From assembly GCA_027046265.1 (NCBI GenBank), contig JALTZF010000140.1, positions 1 to 32,010 on the forward strand: DNA of 32,010 nt. Reading direction: 5' to 3'. The first letter of the stretch is position 1; every line of letters starts with the position of its first letter. Below are positions 16,258 to 24,474 of this stretch, in pieces. A program made the position numbers and the translations under genes. Under the pieces are notes generated by a model. That model was not told the DNA's origin and did no database searches. It saw nothing but the letters and a program-made list of their open reading frames with translations. The stretch comes from Pyrodictiaceae archaeon. GTDB taxonomy: Archaea > Thermoproteota > Thermoprotei_A > Sulfolobales > Pyrodictiaceae.

Positions 16258-17349
16258 GTGGTATCCATAACTGTTGAAGGCCTCACAAAGATATTCCCCC
16301 CACGCGTCGTAGCCCTAGACAATGTCACGCTAGAGATCCGAGACAATGAGTTCCTGGTAGTCCTGGGGCCTAGCGGGTCAGGGAAGACCACGTTTCTAAG
16401 AATAATTGCTGGCCTAGAAAAGCCTACTAGAGGCCGTGTAGTCATAGGTGACCGTGTAGTTGCAGACTCTGAAAACAATGTGTTTATTCCTCCCCAGAAA
16501 AGGAATATCGGGATGGTTTTCCAGAACTGGGCCCTCTACCCTAACATGAAGGTCTTTGACAACATAGCATTCCCTCTTGAGATCAAGAAGGTTCCAAGAG
16601 ACGAGATAAGAAGGCGTGTCAAGGCTGTAGCAGAGGTACTAGGCATAGACGAGCTCTTGGACAGGTACCCACGCCAGCTTAGTGGCGGCCAGCAGCAACG
16701 TGTTGCTCTAGCACGTGCCCTAGTCAAGGAGCCAGACGTGCTCCTCTTAGACGAGCCATTCTCTAATCTTGACGCACGGATAAGGCTTACAGCCAGGGAG
16801 TTCGTTAAGAAGCTCCAGAAGAGGCTTGGGATAACAACAATACTCGTAACACACGACCAGGCTGACGCGTTTGCAGTGGGTGACCGGATAGCAGTGCTAA
16901 ACCAGGGCAAGATAGAGCAGGTGGGCACACCTGAAGAACTCTATGATAAGCCTGCAAACACCTTCATAGCAGACTTCATAGGCGAGCCGCCAATAAACCT
17001 TGTAGAATTCCGTGTAGAGAATGGGTACATAGAAGACCTAGGCGTAGAACTCCCCGGCGAGGCTGCAGGCTTGGACAAGGTAATAGTTGGTGTTAGGCCA
17101 GACGAAGCCGTGGCAGCATGGGAGCACTTAGCAGCTAGCAGTGTTGCCTCAGTAAAAGCAGTAGTAGACACAGTAGTATACATAGGCTCAAGACTATACC
17201 TCACCGTGGATGTTGCAGGGAAGAAACTCCGCGTACAAGGCCTCACAGGCCACACCTACAAGGAAGGCGCAGAAGTCATTGTCTCAGTAAAGAAGATGCA
17301 CATATTCCACCCAAAGACGAGAAGTAGAATAGTAACACTAGAAGCATAA
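16258..17349 (+). CDS. Carbohydrate ABC transporter ATP-binding protein (MalK/GlcV-type)
   Basis: A 363-residue cytoplasmic ATPase. Walker [11 protein letters not shown]-loop [12 protein letters not shown], signature [15 protein letters not shown], Walker [13 protein letters not shown] and H-loop VTHDQADA are all intact. A C-terminal OB-type regulatory domain (VGVRPDEAV, then a KVIV/VASV beta-rich region) is typical of MalK/GlcV. Start GTG 16258 has AGGGTGA 7 nt upstream; an upstream ATG at 16195 lies deep inside the permease gene and has no such site. Last gene of the sugar importer; the following 160 bp hold C- and T-rich sequence before the copper ATPase gene. Confidence 0.93.
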   Translation: MVSITVEGLTKIFPPRVVALDNVTLEIRDNEFLVVLGPSGSGKTTFLRIIAGLEKPTRGRVVIGDRVVADSENNVFIPPQKRNIGMVFQNWALYPNMKVFDNIAFPLEIKKVPRDEIRRRVKAVAEVLGIDELLDRYPRQLSGGQQQRVALARALVKEPDVLLLDEPFSNLDARIRLTAREFVKKLQKRLGITTILVTHDQADAFAVGDRIAVLNQGKIEQVGTPEELYDKPANTFIADFIGEPPINLVEFRVENGYIEDLGVELPGEAAGLDKVIVGVRPDEAVAAWEHLAASSVASVKAVVDTVVYIGSRLYLTVDVAGKKLRVQGLTGHTYKEGAEVIVSVKKMHIFHPKTRSRIVTLEA

Positions 17350-17510
17350 ATCCTACCCCCGTTAACCCCCCTTTACTGCATTCTCCATGACTCTAAGTGC
17401 TTCGCTATGCATTGGAAGAGGGCTTGTTACAAGGAGAGGATGTGCGTGAAGGAAGAGTTATTATACTATTCTATAACCTCTTTCTTCTAGATATAAGTGG
17501 GCGGCACATA

Positions 17511-19577
17511 TTGACGAACACACATAGACACGAGCACAACCATCCACACGATCACAAAGAAACTCCTCATCCTCCAGTGTCAGAGCATAAACATGTAGAG
17601 GGTAAAGGTGAGCACAAAGTAGTTGCCAAGGGTAGGCACCATCACCATGAGGCGATGATTGAGGATTATAAGAGGAGGTTTATCGTGTCAACAATACTGA
17701 CAATACCAGTCCTAGTGCTGTCGCCTGGTATACAGGAGAAGCTCGGCTACACCATCAGCCTGCCTGGCAGCATGTACCTTCTATGGGCCTTGTCCACTGT
17801 GATATACGCTTATGGTGGTAAGCCCTTCCTTGTAGGCTTAGTGGAGGAGTTGCGTAAGCGTCTGCCGGGAATGATGACGCTTATAGGTGTAGCCATATCT
17901 GTCGCGTACTTCTACAGTACTGCTGTAACCTTCTTCATAAGTGGCCAAACATTCTACTGGGAGCTAGCAACACTAATCGACATAATGTTGTTGGGGCACT
18001 GGATTGAGATGAAGAGTATTCTAGGGGCTTCTAGGGCTCTAGAAGAACTAGTCAAGGCACTACCCACTATTGCCCACCTAGTAAGGGATGGCGAGGTAGT
18101 TGATGTCCACGTGTCAGAGGTTAAGCGTGGCGATAGGATACTCGTGAAGCCTGGCGAGAAGATACCAGTAGATGGTGTAATAGTTGAGGGCACAACAAGT
18201 ATTGATGAGTCACTTGTTACTGGAGAGTCTAGGCCAGTAACTAAGAAGCCTGGAGACAAGGTCATAGCGGGCACTATAAACCTTGACGGCACGATTATCG
18301 TGAGAGCAGAAGGCGTCGGCGACCAGACCTACCTCGCACAGATAGTAGAGCTTGTGAAGCGTATACAGGAGAGTAAGTCCCGTATGCAGGACCTCGCTAA
18401 TCGTGCAGCAAAATGGCTTACAGTAATAGCGTTGACAGCAGGCGCGTCAACTTTTGCTGTCTGGGTCTCAGCAGGCTATAGCGCAGCATTCGCATTGGAG
18501 AGAGCTGTCACAGTAATGGTTATAACTTGTCCTCATGCGCTCGGCCTAGCTATACCCCTAGTAGTGGCCCGCTCTTCTGCAATACTCGCCAGTAATGGCA
18601 TACTAGTCAGGAACCGTATGGCGTTCGAGAAAGCCAAGGATATACAGGCAGTAGTCTTTGATAAGACGGGTACTCTAACCAAGGGGGAGTTAGGAGTAGA
18701 CAGTGTAGTCCCACTCGTGGATGGGTATACTGTAGACGAGATAGCCTACCTGGCTGCTAGTCTTGAGCAGTATAGTGAGCACCCCATAGCCAAGGCCATA
18801 GTAGAATATGCAGAGAAGAATGGTATCAAGCTTGGTAAGGCAGAAGACTTCAAGGCTCTCCCAGGAGTAGGAGTCGAAGGCGTCGTGGATGGGAGGCGTG
18901 TTAGAGTAGTTAGTTCGAGCCACCTACTAGAGCAAGGTGTCGAGGTAAGCGGGGAGGCCAAGAAGCTGCTTGAGCAGGGCAAGACAGTAGTCTTCCTACT
19001 AGTAGAAGACAAGCCTGTTGGCGCAATAGCGCTATCTGACGTTGTCCGCGAGGAGTCACGTGAAGCTATAAAGACTCTCAAGGAGATGGGTATAAAGACG
19101 ATAATGCTTACAGGAGACAATAGGCATGTAGCAGCCTCTGTCGCCAAGGAGCTAGGCATAGACGAGTTCTACGCCGAGGTACTCCCGCACGAGAAAGCCG
19201 AGGTTGTGAAGAAGATTAAGGAGAAGGGCTACGTGACAGCAATGGTTGGCGACGGAGTCAACGACGCTCCTGCACTCATGGAGGCAGACGTGGGCATAGC
19301 AATAGGGGCTGGGACAGACATAGCAATAGAGTCTGCAGACATAATACTCGTAAAGAACGACCCGCGCGACGTGCCAAAACTCATAGAGCTCTCACGGAAG
19401 AGCTACAGGAAGATGAGGCAGAACCTCTTCTGGGCAGTAGGATACAACGTCTTCGCAATACCAGCCGCGGCAGGAGCCTTATACAAGCTCGGATTCCTAC
19501 TACCACCAGCCCTAGGAGCACTCTTCATGTCAGCAAGCACAGTAATAGTAGCAGTAAACGCTACACTACTAAGATAG
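17511..19577 (+). CDS. copB: Heavy-metal P1B-type ATPase, CopB-like (His-rich N-terminus)
   Basis: A 688-residue metal-exporting P-type ATPase. From a TTG at 17511 the first 50 residues hold 14 histidines (e.g. HRHEHNHPHDH, RHHHH), a soft metal-binding tail. The core has the actuator loop TGES (about 237-240), the transmembrane metal site CPH (340-342), phosphorylation site DKTGTLT (384-390), SEHPIAKA in the nucleotide domain, and hinge VGDGVNDAPAL. CPH with a His-rich tail is the P1B-3/CopB pattern, exporting copper (possibly silver). The frame is open back to GTG 17397, but TATA-like ATTATAC/CTATAAC (17458-17477) lies in that extension, so the TTG start is preferred. No metallochaperone or metal regulator gene is adjacent. 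Confidence 0.9.
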   Translation: MTNTHRHEHNHPHDHKETPHPPVSEHKHVEGKGEHKVVAKGRHHHHEAMIEDYKRRFIVSTILTIPVLVLSPGIQEKLGYTISLPGSMYLLWALSTVIYAYGGKPFLVGLVEELRKRLPGMMTLIGVAISVAYFYSTAVTFFISGQTFYWELATLIDIMLLGHWIEMKSILGASRALEELVKALPTIAHLVRDGEVVDVHVSEVKRGDRILVKPGEKIPVDGVIVEGTTSIDESLVTGESRPVTKKPGDKVIAGTINLDGTIIVRAEGVGDQTYLAQIVELVKRIQESKSRMQDLANRAAKWLTVIALTAGASTFAVWVSAGYSAAFALERAVTVMVITCPHALGLAIPLVVARSSAILASNGILVRNRMAFEKAKDIQAVVFDKTGTLTKGELGVDSVVPLVDGYTVDEIAYLAASLEQYSEHPIAKAIVEYAEKNGIKLGKAEDFKALPGVGVEGVVDGRRVRVVSSSHLLEQGVEVSGEAKKLLEQGKTVVFLLVEDKPVGAIALSDVVREESREAIKTLKEMGIKTIMLTGDNRHVAASVAKELGIDEFYAEVLPHEKAEVVKKIKEKGYVTAMVGDGVNDAPALMEADVGIAIGAGTDIAIESADIILVKNDPRDVPKLIELSRKSYRKMRQNLFWAVGYNVFAIPAAAGALYKLGFLLPPALGALFMSASTVIVAVNATLLR

Positions 19578-19660
19578 CAAGTGTAGCCATTAGTATCATG
19601 GCACCGGCATTCATTGTGGAACTTAGGTGTAAAGAGAAAAGCTCACTTTATTAATATCTG

Positions 19661-20989
19661 TCACCAGTGTCTCCTACTGGTACTGGATAAGTGTCGTGTT
19701 CTCTTCTGTCTCCTTGCTAGGGCATATATTGTGTATCCGAATCGGAGAATTATGATGGATACTAGGTATAGTAGTGCTCCTACTAAGAACATTAGTTGAG
19801 AAGCTATAATAACATTGATAATCGTAGCTACTTTTTCGCCGATATACGTGAAAATAAACTTTGAAACCCAGTCAGGTAAGTGTATGAGGCTCTCCAGTAT
19901 ATCGCGGAGCATGTAGTATAACTCTTTGGGGAGGAATATTTTTACTAGTAAAGGTGTAGCATATGCCCCTGCAACTGAAATCGCTGCCGCCATCCTCATA
20001 ACTATTGTTGGATGCTCCTCTGTTGACGCACCATAAGTAGCTATTAACATGCCTAATGCAGCTACTATGTATCCAAGTAACTGAACTGTATCAGGTTCTA
20101 TCACTGGTAGCCCTATCAGCTTATTTAAGACCGTGGAAATGCTACTGGCAAGACCACTACTAATCACTATGAATACCCCAAGCATAAATGTGAGTATCCC
20201 CATTATGCCTAGTATCTTCAGTGAATCGATAATCTTCCCTACTACGTAGTAATAGAGTGCATATAACGCGAGAGGAATCAAGAAACCCAGAATGAGCATA
20301 GTGAAAGGTGCTAGGAAGGGAAGGAAGAATGTTAAGACAGCAATAATAACTAGCGGTCCTACCACTATGTAGCCTATAATGTATGCTTGTACTAAGTAGT
20401 AGTACGCTAATGTTTTGCTTAAACCGTATTTGTAGACTAGAAACCCTAGTATTATGCCTAGAATAGAGAGGATGATCTCAAAGTTTGCCTGGAATATGGC
20501 TAGAACCAGGTATACGAGGGGCTGTATTGATGAGAGGAGTATTGCTACTGCTATAGCCCATAAGAAATCAATTATAGGAGCTAGAAACAGTTTTGCCGCC
20601 AAGAGGAGAGACTTACCATAATCTAGATCAGATCGGTTGATCACATATATTACTCCAGACCCAACAACTATAATAGCAACTACAGCTACTACAGACAAGA
20701 TTAATAGCTTGTATAGTCCAAAACTCATTAAAGCAGATACTATACTTTCATCTGGCCTCAGACTACTAACAACGCACCAGTAGACAATATACACTATTAT
20801 AGCGTTAGTTAAAAGATAAGCTACTGGAGTAACTAGTCTGCGCAGGCGAGAACGGATTTTATAGCGAGAAGAGTCTATAATCTCGTTAAATGCCCCAACA
20901 ACCTGCATGAAGAATAATACAGCCAACACGCTTATAATGCTTCTAAAGGATAGCCATAACACGTCAATTAGCTCAATTTTATTAACCAA
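19661..20989 (-). CDS. Polytopic membrane protein of unknown function
   Basis: 442 residues with roughly 12-14 hydrophobic helices spread over the whole chain. A basic cytoplasmic-looking loop KIRSRLRRL lies near residue 45, and the C-terminal tail is basic (ARRQKRTRHLSSTSRRHW). I do not recognise the family. There is no ABC, P-loop or transporter signature, and charged residues inside helices are few. The frame opens with TTG and has no clear ribosome site, so the true start may differ. It is convergent with copB (83 bp between stops) and monocistronic. A transporter or a structural membrane protein are both possible. Confidence 0.72.
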   Translation of the reverse strand: MVNKIELIDVLWLSFRSIISVLAVLFFMQVVGAFNEIIDSSRYKIRSRLRRLVTPVAYLLTNAIIVYIVYWCVVSSLRPDESIVSALMSFGLYKLLILSVVAVVAIIVVGSGVIYVINRSDLDYGKSLLLAAKLFLAPIIDFLWAIAVAILLSSIQPLVYLVLAIFQANFEIILSILGIILGFLVYKYGLSKTLAYYYLVQAYIIGYIVVGPLVIIAVLTFFLPFLAPFTMLILGFLIPLALYALYYYVVGKIIDSLKILGIMGILTFMLGVFIVISSGLASSISTVLNKLIGLPVIEPDTVQLLGYIVAALGMLIATYGASTEEHPTIVMRMAAAISVAGAYATPLLVKIFLPKELYYMLRDILESLIHLPDWVSKFIFTYIGEKVATIINVIIASQLMFLVGALLYLVSIIILRFGYTIYALARRQKRTRHLSSTSRRHW

Positions 20990-21547
20990 GGCAGAATCAC
21001 GCTAACACTATTACTCAACCTGAGATTCATCACATTCTAGTTCATATATTCTATCATATTCTAGGATGGATATTTATATGTTGCCTTGAACACCCATAAT
21101 CACTACTCTTATACCTACCTTCAACACAATCAAATCATGCGTCAGCCTAGAACTCTACTTGTAGAATACTTCCTTGGCCCTAGATTCAACCATTAGCTTT
21201 TGCTACTTTCAAGTAACGCTTTCCCTCTCTAAAGATACTCTTAGGCTCAGCTACCACTGGTGTAGAGATACGTATCTATGAAACTACTGGAGGGGGTTTA
21301 CAAGGCAGTATCCTCTTCGCTGCTCAATCATCAAGCTTCTCTTCCTGTCTCAGCAAATCCTACTAGTGCATTTATATTTCTCCACCACCAACACTACATA
21401 TCAGTCAGTTTTTACGCGGAAAAATGAGCATAGATATCATAGACCTAGTATGGTTCCCTAATAGTTCTTTGTTCGGAGAGGCTTTAGTCGCAACTATAAA
21501 TTTCTTGCAGAAAAACTACACTTACTTCACGCCACAACTCTAGTCAG
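20990..21547. other. 558-bp AT-rich intergenic region, no convincing gene
   Basis: Two short plus-strand frames start at ATG 21278 (49 codons) and ATG 21424 (39 codons, ending at the TAG 21541-21543). The second follows a TATA-like CATTTATATTT (21369-21379), but neither resembles a known family. Also present are a perfect 12-bp palindrome AGATACGTATCT (21266-21277) and three near-copies of CATATTCTA within 21032-21064. No tRNA or RNA fold was recognised. Confidence 0.4.
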
Positions 21548-22735
21548 CTATTTCTTTGCTTCTTCTGCGCTGTATGCTATTTTGCCGTTTACTATTGTGT
21601 AGACTACCCTGGTTTCTAGGCTGAATGGCGGCCCGCTCAAGACCACTAGGTCTCCGTCCTTGCCTGGCTCAATGCTCCCAAGCCTGTCAGCTACCCCCAG
21701 CACCTCAGCAGCATTAATGGTTACCGCTCTGAGGGCCTCCTCGAATCCTAGCCCGTCACGTATCGCTATAGCTACGACTACTGGTAGAAGCTTTATCGGT
21801 ACCACCGGGTGGTCAGTAGTTATAGCGACCTTAACACCGTGCCTTGCCAGTACTCCAGGGGTCTCAGTTGTGCGGTTACGTAGCTCAACCTTGTACTTCG
21901 AAGTTATCAGCGGCCCCACAACTGCTGGCACCTTCTTCTCAGCAATAACATCGGCTATCCGGTGGCACTCAGTACAATGGTCAAGGACTATTTTGAAACC
22001 GTACTCCTCGGCTATACGTAGAGCTGTAAGTATGTCGTCGGCCAAGTGCGCGTGGGCGCGCGCCGGGATCTTGCCGCGGAGCAGGAGTTCTAGTGCCTCA
22101 AGCCTCAAGTCCTTGTCGGGGAGCTTCTCTGGCTGGTCACGGAACAACTCCTTCTTCCTCATATAGTTCTGCGCCTTGGTAAGCCACTCCCTTATCAAGC
22201 CGGCGACAGCCATCCTAGTAGCGGGGCTACGCTTGTTCTCGAGACCGTGAACCCTCTTAGGGTTCTCGCCAAAAGCCATCTTCAACCCAATAGGCTCCCT
22301 GACAACCATGTCGAGCTTATGCCGGCCAAAAGTCTTCATCGCAACCCCAAGCCCGCCAATAGGGTTAGCACTCCCCGGGAGAATCCCAACAGTGGTAACG
22401 CCGTGGCTCAAAGCCTCGCGGAAGCCCTCATCATCGCTCTTCACGCCATCCAAGGCACGTAGATGCGGGGTGACAGGCTCTGTTGCCTCGTTAGTGTCAC
22501 GGCCCTCCCAGCCAACAGCAAGCTCACTAACACCAATATGGGTATGAGGATCAATCATGCCAGGAATAACGTGCAACCCCCGGGCATCAACTATGTCGGC
22601 GCCACTGGGAACCTCGACCTCGCCAACACGCCCAACAGCAGTAATCCTACCATCATCCCCAACAACAACCACGCCCTCCTCAATAACCCCACGAGTAACA
22701 GTGTAAACCCTACCACCACGAACAACCAAGACCAC
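21548..22735 (-). CDS. Metal-dependent amidohydrolase (imidazolonepropionase-like superfamily)
   Basis: About 395 residues from GTG 22735; an open frame runs back to 22822 but adds an atypical N-terminus. The chain begins VVLVVRGGRVYTV with the small beta-sandwich, then MIDPHTHIG (metal HxH). Further metal or active-site positions are HAHLADDI, DHCTEC, and Asp of TTDHPVVP; it ends with ADRLGSIEPGKDGDLVVLSG, the usual closing of amidohydrolases. Likely a cytosolic hydrolase of cyclic amides, dipeptides or aminated bases; substrate unknown. Stands alone, transcribed toward the unknown membrane protein. Confidence 0.85.
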   Translation of the reverse strand: MVLVVRGGRVYTVTRGVIEEGVVVVGDDGRITAVGRVGEVEVPSGADIVDARGLHVIPGMIDPHTHIGVSELAVGWEGRDTNEATEPVTPHLRALDGVKSDDEGFREALSHGVTTVGILPGSANPIGGLGVAMKTFGRHKLDMVVREPIGLKMAFGENPKRVHGLENKRSPATRMAVAGLIREWLTKAQNYMRKKELFRDQPEKLPDKDLRLEALELLLRGKIPARAHAHLADDILTALRIAEEYGFKIVLDHCTECHRIADVIAEKKVPAVVGPLITSKYKVELRNRTTETPGVLARHGVKVAITTDHPVVPIKLLPVVVAIAIRDGLGFEEALRAVTINAAEVLGVADRLGSIEPGKDGDLVVLSGPPFSLETRVVYTIVNGKIAYSAEEAKK

Positions 22736-22982
22736 AGCCAGAACACCACAATACAGGAGAGGACACGGGAGAGAGAAAAACCTACTCATCCAATAAAGGC
22801 GTGAATACTGTACCCTAGCCAAGGCCTTAGCTGGCAGAAATTCTCTAGCCAGAGAGGCCTAGAAGGTTCCTAGTTAGGAGTAAGAGGCTTCCCCATTCCT
22901 CGACATATTCTTCTTACGCACTTCAAACCTGCCTGTCACAGCTCTACTCTGGGCTAATCGTTGATCTTTTTGTCTGTCGTAG

Positions 22983-23324
22983 CTATAAGATCCTTACTTT
23001 CATGAAGTACCCCAGCATTTTTGCAGCACCACTTATATACTTAAAGTCTTGATCCCGTGTAACCAGTTCCTCGTCTCTATTTAGGGCTATTGCAGCTACT
23101 AACAGATCAGAGAAAGCCTGTGGTTTACCTAGTTTGAAGAGTTCTAATTGAAGTTTGTACGCCAAGATGAAGTCTTGTCTGATAGGGAATACTACTCCCC
23201 CATAGAAGTACTTGTAGTAGACAATCTTCGGGTATTCGACTAGCGTAACAACTGTTATATCTTCATTAATTGGTTTTCTTGACTTAACTCTATCAATGAC
23301 TATGCTCGTATCGAGTATAGTCAT
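22983..23324 (-). CDS. vapC: PIN-domain ribonuclease toxin (VapC-like)
   Basis: A 113-residue PIN protein with the four acidic positions in place: Asp5 (ILDTS), Glu30 (TLVEY), Asp73 (FSDLLVAAIA) and Asp91 (LVTRDQDF). Such enzymes cut RNA (often tRNA or rRNA) when released from the antitoxin. Its ATG overlaps the antitoxin stop by 4 bp (ATGA at 23321-23324), so the two are translationally coupled. 160 bp of non-coding sequence follow, with nothing recognised beyond a short T run on the plus strand. Confidence 0.85.
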   Translation of the reverse strand: MTILDTSIVIDRVKSRKPINEDITVVTLVEYPKIVYYKYFYGGVVFPIRQDFILAYKLQLELFKLGKPQAFSDLLVAAIALNRDEELVTRDQDFKYISGAAKMLGYFMKVRIL

Positions 23325-23545
23325 TTTAGCCTCTCCTTCTCCTTAACCTCTAGATGCTCTACATCGTATACTTCAATCTCCTCTAGTAGGTCTTCACGCC
23401 CGATACCAAGCTCTCTCCTAAGCTCATCAATGCCTATTCTACCCCCCAGCCTTGCAACAAGCTCGTTGACTATCCTCCTAAACTCCTCCTCAGAAAGCCA
23501 TGGAGGAAGCTTTACAGTAACAACCTTAGACACTATCTGAGCCAC
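23321..23545 (-). CDS. Antitoxin partner of the PIN toxin (VapB-like)
   Basis: A 74-residue, highly charged protein (VTVKLPPWLSEEEFRRIVNEL, then an acidic/basic helix tail) directly upstream of a vapC with a 4-bp overlap. The N-terminal beta strand plus helices fit a small DNA-binding antitoxin, though not a classical ribbon-helix-helix pattern. Start is GTG 23545. A TATA-like CTTTAAGT about 30 bp upstream would give a near-leaderless transcript, and no strong ribosome site is seen. Confidence 0.72.
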   Translation of the reverse strand: MAQIVSKVVTVKLPPWLSEEEFRRIVNELVARLGGRIGIDELRRELGIGREDLLEEIEVYDVEHLEVKEKERLK

Positions 23546-23604
23546 CCTGCTACAGTAGGATACCCTTGCTGGACTTAAAGCTTGGTGTACTCCTAGAATA
23601 GTTG

Positions 23605-24093
23605 TTATCGTAGAATGCGTAGCTCCAACTTCATCTCTTCCCTTAAGACCTTTTCTGCCCTCTTAAACCCGTGGTCAGCAGTCACAATCTCCCTAATAGG
23701 CTCACCAAGCTCCCTCAAATGCATGGCGTAGGCTACGTGCAGTAGGTCTAAAGTTCTCAGCTTAAGCCTAGATGCAAGCTTCACAGTGTTAGCCATAGGC
23801 TTATAGGCTGCGCCGAGAAGAGGGAAACGCTCAAACCCTTTAGCCCTCTTATACTTCAAGTTAAACCTCTTAAGCAAGTAGAGTATCACAGCTATAATCG
23901 CCTCATCAACCCCCAAGCCAACCTCGTCAGCTATACTAGACAGTAAATCATCCCTCCTAGACAGCACACTCGCCAACTCAGCAATCACAAGCTCCGAAAC
24001 AATCTTCTCCCCTCCACCCTCCAAAACACTACGTGTACTCCTCCACCTAGGATCAGAGGGATCCAACGCAGCAACTACAACACTAGTAATCAA
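23605..24093 (-). CDS. PIN-domain protein lacking the first catalytic Asp (VapC-like)
   Basis: 162 residues. Glu39 (VIAELASVL), Asp116 (TLDLLHVAYA) and Asp140 (IVTADHGF) match PIN active-site positions. The first strand reads MITSVVVAAL, where active VapC proteins have (I/V)DTSVVVAAL. The codon for the invariant first Asp is absent or replaced. The gene is in frame with the upstream antitoxin, after its TGA at 24102-24100, and starts at TTG 24093; GGAGG lies 11 nt before the TTG, farther than usual. It may be a non-cleaving RNA binder, an inactivated toxin, or carry a sequencing artefact. Confidence 0.78.
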   Translation of the reverse strand: MITSVVVAALDPSDPRWRSTRSVLEGGGEKIVSELVIAELASVLSRRDDLLSSIADEVGLGVDEAIIAVILYLLKRFNLKYKRAKGFERFPLLGAAYKPMANTVKLASRLKLRTLDLLHVAYAMHLRELGEPIREIVTADHGFKRAEKVLREEMKLELRILR

Positions 24094-24099
24094 TATAGC

Positions 24100-24363
24100 T
24101 CAAGGCCTCCCCTCCCTCTCCCCGAGAAGCTGCTTCAGAGCACCGTCAAGCCTAACAGGTACATCACCAAGCCCCCTCTCAAGCTCAAACAGCCTCTCTA
24201 CAGCCTCCACAATCCTAGCAAGACCCGAAAACCTCTCAGCACCAGCCCTCACAAGCTCCCTCAAAGCCTCACTACGAGAACTAAACACACCAGCCCTCAC
24301 AAGCTCATCAATAAGCTCAAGAGTCTCCTCATCCAAACGCAGTGCAACCACACGAGAACCCAT
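24100..24363 (-). CDS. vapB: Ribbon-helix-helix (CopG-type) antitoxin, VapB-like
   Basis: About 87 residues from ATG 24363, chosen because GGGTGG lies 5 nt upstream; the frame is open 9 nt further to a GTG. The N-terminus RVVALRLDEETLELIDELV and GVFSSRSEALRELVRAG form a textbook ribbon-helix-helix DNA-binding domain. The C-terminal part would wrap the PIN partner encoded 6 bp downstream. Such antitoxins repress their own promoter, and a repeated palindrome lies directly upstream (24381-24402). Confidence 0.85.
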   Translation of the reverse strand: MGSRVVALRLDEETLELIDELVRAGVFSSRSEALRELVRAGAERFSGLARIVEAVERLFELERGLGDVPVRLDGALKQLLGEREGRP

Positions 24364-24380
24364 AGAAACCACCCTTCTCC

Positions 24381-24410
24381 ACGTAAACGTTTACGTAAAC
24401 GTATAAAATA
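24381..24410 (-). promoter_or_regulatory. TATA box plus palindromic operator array of the vapBC promoter
   Basis: Read on the plus strand, ACGTAA-ACGTTT-ACGTAA-ACGT (24381-24402) contains two overlapping perfect 16-bp palindromes, ACGTAAACGTTTACGT (24381-24396) and ACGTTTACGTAAACGT (24387-24402). Immediately beside it is TATAAAATA (24402-24410), which reads TATTTTATA on the minus strand and so suits transcription both ways. On the minus strand the array falls between TATA and the vapB ATG, ideal for repression by the antitoxin. Confidence 0.75.
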
Positions 24411-24474
24411 ACTGTTAGCACTCCAGGAACACTAAGCAGAAACCAGAACAAGAGAAGCCCTCTGCCACTAGAGA

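Noticed and set aside
21278-21543. Two small plus-strand frames (49 and 39 codons) in the intergenic gap
   Set aside because: No family, no clear ribosome site, AT-rich composition; not enough support to call genes.
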